Below, piece by piece: positions 61,001 to 64,000 of a stretch of DNA of 64,000 bases. The DNA is taken from positions 1 through 64,000 of the forward strand of contig OZ037906.1 of assembly GCA_964035575.1 (NCBI GenBank). Reading direction: 5' to 3'. A program made the position numbers and the translations under genes. The DNA comes from Rhynchopus sp. YZ270_cl-10 (lineage: Eukaryota > Euglenozoa > Diplonemea > Diplonemida > Diplonemidae). The notes under the pieces are model-generated. The model saw nothing but the letters and a program-made list of their open reading frames with translations, was not told where the DNA came from and made no database searches. Numbering within the stretch: the first letter of the stretch is position 1; every line of letters begins with the position of its first letter.

Positions 61001-62858
61001 TGGGGCAGGGCTCGCCGTTCTCAGCGATGACGAGGCAGCGGCTGCCCGAGAGCGCCACGTAGAGGACGCCCTGCTTCCACTGCACACGTTGGATGTCAAG
61101 CGCGTGCATGATGTTGAGGGGTGTCGGCTCGCCGTGGATGCTTGCCGGCAGCAGCTTCTGCAGGATGAGCTTGTGGAATGCGGGGGGCAGGTAGTCCGGC
61201 TCGTTGAGCAGCATTGTGAGGCAGCGGTGGATGCCTTCGTCGTACTGCTGCTGGTTCTTCTTGTGGACGCATTTTTCGCAGAGTGAGTTGATGCTCTGGT
61301 ACTTCTCGGGGTCCGCGAGGAAGACGTTTTCTGTGGAGAGGAGCGGGCGCGAGATGCCTTCTGCGTCTTCGCGTTCGAGGGAGAGCTTTTCCTGGCTGCG
61401 CCTGCTCATGATGTAGTCGAGGATGCCTGGGGGCGGGATCTGCGAGAAGAGCATTGTCTTCATTGGGGAGCTGACGAAGGCTGCCATGGCGCGGCGTGCA
61501 CGCCCGTCGTCGGCGCCGGTGTCGCGGTCTGTGGTGCCTGCGTTGTGCTCCTCTGAGGGGAACATGCAGCACGGCACAGGCAGCCACGCAACAGTGTCCG
61601 TCAAGGGGAACAGATCCGTGTCCTCCAGCTGTGCGTCCTTCAAGGAGTACCGTGCAATGTACACCGCTACCATCATCCCTTCCATGCACCCCCAGTTGTG
61701 CCCGTACATCGACAGCCCTTCCCAGCCAAGTTCAGTCTTGCTGTTCTCGCACATCGTCCGCCGCCCCTCGTGCATCTTCAGCGTGCACGGCATGTTGTCA
61801 TACTCAATCTCAGAGTTCAGCGGCTCGCCATCAGCCTCACGCACTTTGCTATGCGTCTTGAGCTCCTCCCCAATACAGGTGCGTACAAGGAAGTGTCCTA
61901 TCTCTTGCGGGGGTGTGCCTTGCACTTCGCTTTCGTGGCGATACCACTTTTCTAATGTGACACGGAGCTTTTGCGACACAGCGAACCAGCGGCCGAGCTT
62001 GCCGAAGGAGACCCATGCAGACCAGACGACGTCATGCACGAAGGATGTGGAGTAGAGGAAGAGCGGGATGACGACGGTGCTGGGCTCGCCGTAGTTGTGG
62101 AAGCGCTCCATCATGCGGCAGTTCTTTTCAAAGCGCTGCACCGTGTGGACGGGCCAGAGTACCTTGCCCGCTGCGTGCCAGTCCTGCAGGTTGTGGACCA
62201 CCTCGAAGACGCCCTCCTTCGGTGTGTAGTGCTCCTCGTACAGGTTCACCTTTTCAATCACATCCGTCTCCTTCTCCTTTGCGTCCGCAGTCGTGCAGAA
62301 CTTCGACTGAATCTCAGGCTCCTTCTGCACCTTCTCCTCGTCCTTCTCCTTCGACACTGCGTCCTTGCTCTTCTGAATCCACGTCTCCCGGGAATTCTTA
62401 TCAGCAGGAGTCAGCTCGTCACTGCTCGCACCCTTCCAACCTTTCTTCAAACTCAGTGGTAACTTCTTTTCGAGGCGTTTGTTAAACGTTTTGACGTCGT
62501 GCTCAGCAGCCTCCCAGGCACGCGAGAGTTCTTGTTGAAGGCTGTCCTCGGCAGGTGGGTGTGGTATGAAGTGCATCTGGCGGAGATGTTCTTCGGGTAT
62601 CGCCTCGGTGAGAAGCTTTGTGAAGGCAGGTGCGTCGCGCCCGGAGGCTTCCCAAGCTGTGGAAAGTGTCGCACCAAGTGGGCTTGTGCCGGTCTTCTTC
62701 GCTTGCATGTCGCAGAGCACCGTGACCATGAATGCAATCGGGTCCGCGGGTACGCTGACAAGAATCTGGTTCACCATGTCGTCAACAAGTGCCAGCACGT
62801 TCTCACGCTGTGCATACTCCCAGAGGGGGTCTTTCTTCTCTTCAGGTTCGGTTTCCAT
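55071..62858 (-). CDS. Giant ADP-ribosyltransferase with LRR- and ankyrin-like repeats, 2557 aa
   Basis: Three exons: 62,858-55,761, 55,713-55,570 and 55,502-55,071, with introns of 47 and 67 bp (GTATGT and GTATGC donors; CAACCACAG and CACCACAG acceptors; all phase 0). The start METEPEEKK is chosen over a 56-codon extension into a pyrimidine-rich leader. Residues about 14-52 (YAQRENVLALVDDMVNQILV, then VPADPIAFMVTVL) resemble an RIIa/Dpy-30 dimerisation-docking motif. Residues about 815-910 are an arginine-specific ADP-ribosyltransferase: R823 in YRGL, FSS at 846-848, and the ExE motif E887-S-E889 in GRESEWLF. A leucine-rich stretch lies at about 1115-1160 and an ankyrin-like unit at about 1296-1335 (GALVAAARCGSIRQIKMLIDMG). 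The C-terminal ~1200 residues are unassigned. It would transfer ADP-ribose from NAD+ to protein arginines; target unknown. Confidence 0.85.
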   Translation of the reverse strand: METEPEEKKDPLWEYAQRENVLALVDDMVNQILVSVPADPIAFMVTVLCDMQAKKTGTSPLGATLSTAWEASGRDAPAFTKLLTEAIPEEHLRQMHFIPHPPAEDSLQQELSRAWEAAEHDVKTFNKRLEKKLPLSLKKGWKGASSDELTPADKNSRETWIQKSKDAVSKEKDEEKVQKEPEIQSKFCTTADAKEKETDVIEKVNLYEEHYTPKEGVFEVVHNLQDWHAAGKVLWPVHTVQRFEKNCRMMERFHNYGEPSTVVIPLFLYSTSFVHDVVWSAWVSFGKLGRWFAVSQKLRVTLEKWYRHESEVQGTPPQEIGHFLVRTCIGEELKTHSKVREADGEPLNSEIEYDNMPCTLKMHEGRRTMCENSKTELGWEGLSMYGHNWGCMEGMMVAVYIARYSLKDAQLEDTDLFPLTDTVAWLPVPCCMFPSEEHNAGTTDRDTGADDGRARRAMAAFVSSPMKTMLFSQIPPPGILDYIMSRRSQEKLSLEREDAEGISRPLLSTENVFLADPEKYQSINSLCEKCVHKKNQQQYDEGIHRCLTMLLNEPDYLPPAFHKLILQKLLPASIHGEPTPLNIMHALDIQRVQWKQGVLYVALSGSRCLVIAENGEPCPIFRLASYMEDQPYWHLNATMRSKQNKWEDTTVTISAHRQQRKQMRHMGHMGHKGKDIQKAVYHAREPHSVGKGIDCLALAADNAKLKEMLAKMKPLKWATDFTTEADNSAVRYFSQETYDMNETHGKYLDPVLLEKVGWWLVADGCGHYLAEEHDVAFSIGTWMAPQVCPMLYYIDKAMKDVSHVVNDTWRCAPLENEEKKCYRGLANARLSNLQYSSGNVVLWSAFSSASEDQGISQAFANGKNGSVFIMRGTSCRLIALWSRFGRESEWLFSINSMFQVETKLSEDQQSILGKTDFQLYEISEVTDAHMQELQVRRSLPRAETKEIAGVIFSALRAVKSGNGVLDISVKDEKGGAVEEKWLYSVYVLYNPVGQCPVTSSQDSRQYDTSQAEKILSLVLEETNEKTNDYIEGFFDTTTPNGQKVLVLVAFMLGVSAARGPSFVELDAYRSKNNPDKFQDVWVTCKNPSERWEVLLALRREEPQEGCFIGNMGAVLLEEILLRQVCLKKIDVRMNRIDHHGARRLLNAVKKNKHVQEMIVVDSQPILTDALECKVGTLTIAGMRAKYASPISDVAAAACTAALCCVVQFDGMHEENMMQHFQRLISVRCKNKGHIHHSMLEDYGSAWTFYFASALKDAEVLSMDYGEVYDNDPKRMGAFLYQLAENCVSEHIPFPKMPGALVAAARCGSIRQIKMLIDMGCDPYERDQFGETPYKKLLRRKRTYGENFIDWDPAVEHELCVPLSYIHPYFIPVPEWQIKNFALEIMRICESSNHTIVDEVTNTFREYRRAAIGLVLKDDVTSLLDTMSSSRDGAEELMSKIERGFEHSRTKVTTLLRKTVKGLQDVSRTCPHLSKRTPIGRVSTTLMCLKLLSCEGQELQEMAGIGSTLFQVTHRRKHKGHKEYLHKHTFRNVISHPAWDAGVRTEEEIRHHPETKQWLTRCAHGSFHKTLTSGVDEKTSWDSCLDAKVIESETRGFTCPSGETVQLRRKELFDRLWNEAEEEEKRVRKLSRDTNQYVFERDWQPADGDWATAPVQTLRPIQERLALPLATLYDPTNGNGGWSAVQRSRDGIKKWVKLWACTNIVLASGEEEERVLYRRIKSSAVVAQYMKLKKGRMTCLPDLSHWVIERRLPHPNHHNEKGEPGKKYTRQEFIDELFDDGELWGASRRKWTKKGFKGTLEYEAEFKAIQRRCEDNSDDALTWNEADPEDPLGNTGSVGEVMLIARGKILAESINKMTNGGPDVMIPGFMTFVVEKLTTRGDSFVVHLISRGCLLKTDKEVATWASRMQSDIVKKTEDILLDDNDPPENPPDDVGQRLCPRHVHQWLNHDTRIFFGNDAAHLPADGRAAIVNEAADLLACVSPFEFSRIHNQGGSNTYNFNTYEKQQALPFSYRPIFAFLEQLGWHHPTQENFIPLMPKFCLKEPILTRKDAQGKEIEVSARTIAEAFQKWDKVPGHDPKFKALGIPPPNVEGVFGDGRFTITVGELQQIVKSTILVTSPDLPKKFFQLLVGRFTAVDEYAFFFRLFAAESLADIANDFDTVLDRVRCQLRDAIERDGASMAAAKALLDADNFADKAARMKCEWEYHSHEWEVDMMTEGARNLNSPRLLFVQERFALWVKEVLDHPSRNGLISAKQARFVLSYSILELSSEVCIAQKGFLFTKGVHGGSNQICERTHRHVTFLCSSSINFYYKVATLREARKYFQRIAEPGTFDEQGWKYFIPQGRELFHTRCKSNYHNIFEAAKQLVCTPHLFFLRFCTNHRACATWSCHPRAWALPCATSLKSSVQRWPRSSTACSSSCWLRRNGGSTWYAIKQSHSDTSSAIPSHSFTPQYWLSAPGKLVTIARMALESVLDNCTATEDTDQLRLRSNICFHNADVKYLAARLSSEGKASGIVMSSSDDQLLQGAAGVYFERARSCVNFCPMEELASTSTSVLMDFHECGSQIGLADPDEEAKNAPPMYREGDTGKKVTEMFV

Positions 62859-62865
62859 TTTTGGA

Positions 62866-62915
62866 GGTGGGGAGAGGGTGGGAGGGGGCTGATGGGAAGG
62901 GAGAGGTGGGAATGG
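62866..62915 (-). other. Putative splice acceptor upstream of the giant ADP-ribosyltransferase gene
   Basis: Minus strand: CATTCCCACCTCTCCCTTCC leading to CATCAG at 62,889, followed by a second pyrimidine run (CCCCCTCCCACCCTCTCCCC) up to 8 nt before the ATG. Confidence 0.45.
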
Positions 62916-63253
62916 TGTATAGTAATGGTTGTGCAGCAGAGAGGCTGTGAGTTCCTGGGTGGAGTTGGCGTTCAACGAACGAACCAATGCTCCTTTGCGA
63001 GTGGCATCGGGCTGAAGAACAACCAAGGAGGAACAAAGAAGATGTGAACACCGCTTGTCGCGTCATTGAAGAAGCTGTACAGTTTGCTGCTTACGAAGTT
63101 GTGTGTTCGCAACTGCTGAGTGCTCAAGTTAGATGATCAAACAAACGATCTTTTTTTATTGCCAAAGAAAAGGCTGCCTCAACAGCGTTTTCTCTAAGTT
63201 TTTGGTAGCTTATTCGGGTCACCTTTCGAAAAATAACCCTGATTTCCCCCAGT

Positions 63254-64000
63254 CTAGAGGTTCAGCATTTGCTCGTCGAGTGCTGTGAGCAGGACGCAAG
63301 GGTCTGTCTCACCTTCGAACATGTGCTTGAGCATCTCTGGTGGCGACTGTGAGGCACCGAGGGACATGACGTGGCGCAGCTTGGCACCACCCTCTGCACA
63401 GAGAGGGTCGTCTCTGAAGTACTTGTTCCATATCGAAGATGCGATCACCTGTGTGTGTGTGTTGTGTTGTGGCTATGTGGTGGGAGAGGGAACCATGCAC
63501 ATACCCGCGAGTACGCATAAGAATAGTACGCTGCTGGGTAGTTCGACATATGCATGAGCGAGAACGCCCGCCCGTCCATGCCCGTCTGGGTGCCCAGCGT
63601 AGGTGTGTGTATGCTCTTCAGGGTCGGGAGCACGTCGCTGCTCGGAAGCTGCGTCACGATGCCAGAAGTGTTGACATAGGACAGCGGACGCGTGCCGTGG
63701 AAGACAAGGTCTGCTGCTGCGAGGATGAGCTGGTTCAGCTTGCTTGTGGCGCAGAAGCTGTACTCACTCTCGTTCAGCTTGTGCACCAGGTCCTCGGGCA
63801 CAGGCTCGCGTGTCTTGTAGTGGAAGGCAAACTCCTTCAGCACACGGTAGTCCTTCGCATAGTACTCCATCAGCTGCGAGAACGTCTCCACGTAGTCCAG
63901 ACTGGCACGCGTCCCCGCCAAGTTCTGCTGCTCCGTCTGTCCAAAGGCAGAGTGCAGTGCATGCCCAAACTCGTGGAACAACGTCACCATCTCATCTGGC
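63254..64000 (-). CDS. MIPEP: Mitochondrial intermediate peptidase-like M3 metallopeptidase, C-terminal part
   Basis: Partial at the right window edge. Two exons visible: from 64,000 down to 63,505, and 63,448-63,254, with a 56-bp intron (GTATGT donor, ACACACAG acceptor, phase 0). Exon 1 contains the HExxH zinc site TLFHEFGHALH, followed by GTRASLDYVETFSQLMEYYA, in which the third zinc ligand of the M3 family lies (E in YVE), then NYPAAYYSYAYSR. Exon 2 continues VIASSIWNKYFRDDP and ends QMLNL. GTR, LMEY, DYRV, FA, HY and YYSY-xSR-xxAS are shared with mitochondrial intermediate peptidase, which removes an N-terminal octapeptide from imported precursors. Other M3 members (thimet oligopeptidase, oligopeptidase A) remain possible. 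The N-terminal region with any transit peptide is outside the window. Confidence 0.85.

Noticed and set aside
1-64000. tRNA genes
   Set aside because: I searched by eye for B-box-like GGTTCGAATCC with a matching A box and acceptor stem in the intergenic stretches and found none; a covariance-model scan would be decisive.

Overview
This window looks like nuclear DNA from a free-living, probably flagellated, unicellular eukaryote. Coding regions are GC-rich, intergenic DNA is AT-rich with homopolymer runs, and eight short cis-introns (47-114 bp, seven of eight with a GTATG donor) can be read from the genes. Gene content includes a TSNAXIP1-like coiled-coil protein, a mitochondrial intermediate peptidase, a slime-mould cAMP-receptor-type GPCR, a TMX-like thioredoxin protein and a giant ADP-ribosyltransferase. 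The taxon cannot be fixed from sequence alone. All ten host genes lie on the minus strand, and six have a long polypyrimidine tract and a YAG shortly before the ATG. That layout is known from lineages with directional gene clusters and spliced-leader trans-splicing (Euglenozoa, dinoflagellates and relatives), so I offer such a lineage as an inference.

Layout. Positions 1-18,670 are a repeat block, possibly subtelomeric or heterochromatic. In order it holds a GCGGGTCT octamer array; a decamer array with six copies of a ~210-bp insert (341-bp higher-order period); a Helitron Rep fragment; a tyrosine-recombinase-like ORF; a 6.4-kb GCGGGTTT array; a non-LTR retrotransposon fragment fused to an OTU protease-like domain; and a mosaic of three poly(A)-ended retroposon copies, minisatellites and clusters of a 15-bp motif.

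Positions 18,783-45,674 carry eight minus-strand genes: an orphan 1230-aa protein, an orphan 301-aa helical protein, a 2040-aa coiled-coil protein, a small N-myristoylated protein, a TPR/2OG-Fe(II) dioxygenase, an MFS transporter, a TMX-like ER thioredoxin protein and a TSNAXIP1-like coiled-coil protein. Between them lie MITE-like inverted-repeat elements and a second LINE remnant. Positions 45,675-52,503 hold no recognised host gene. This gap contains a well-delimited 707-bp MITE, an 827-bp hAT element with a perfect 8-bp target duplication, a 779-bp inverted-repeat element and a dense set of short GC-rich hairpins. The window ends with the GPCR, the 2557-aa ADP-ribosyltransferase/LRR/ankyrin protein and the 3' part of the intermediate peptidase, all minus strand.

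The most unusual signal is a family of small perfect or near-perfect hairpins whose loop is always a GNA triplet (GAA, GCA or GGA) on one strand. Thirteen lie between 49.0 and 54.1 kb and one at 28.1 kb. They carry one of two recurring flanks (ACGGTACGC or an A-run followed by T-run) and recur inside or beside several otherwise different transposon-like elements.
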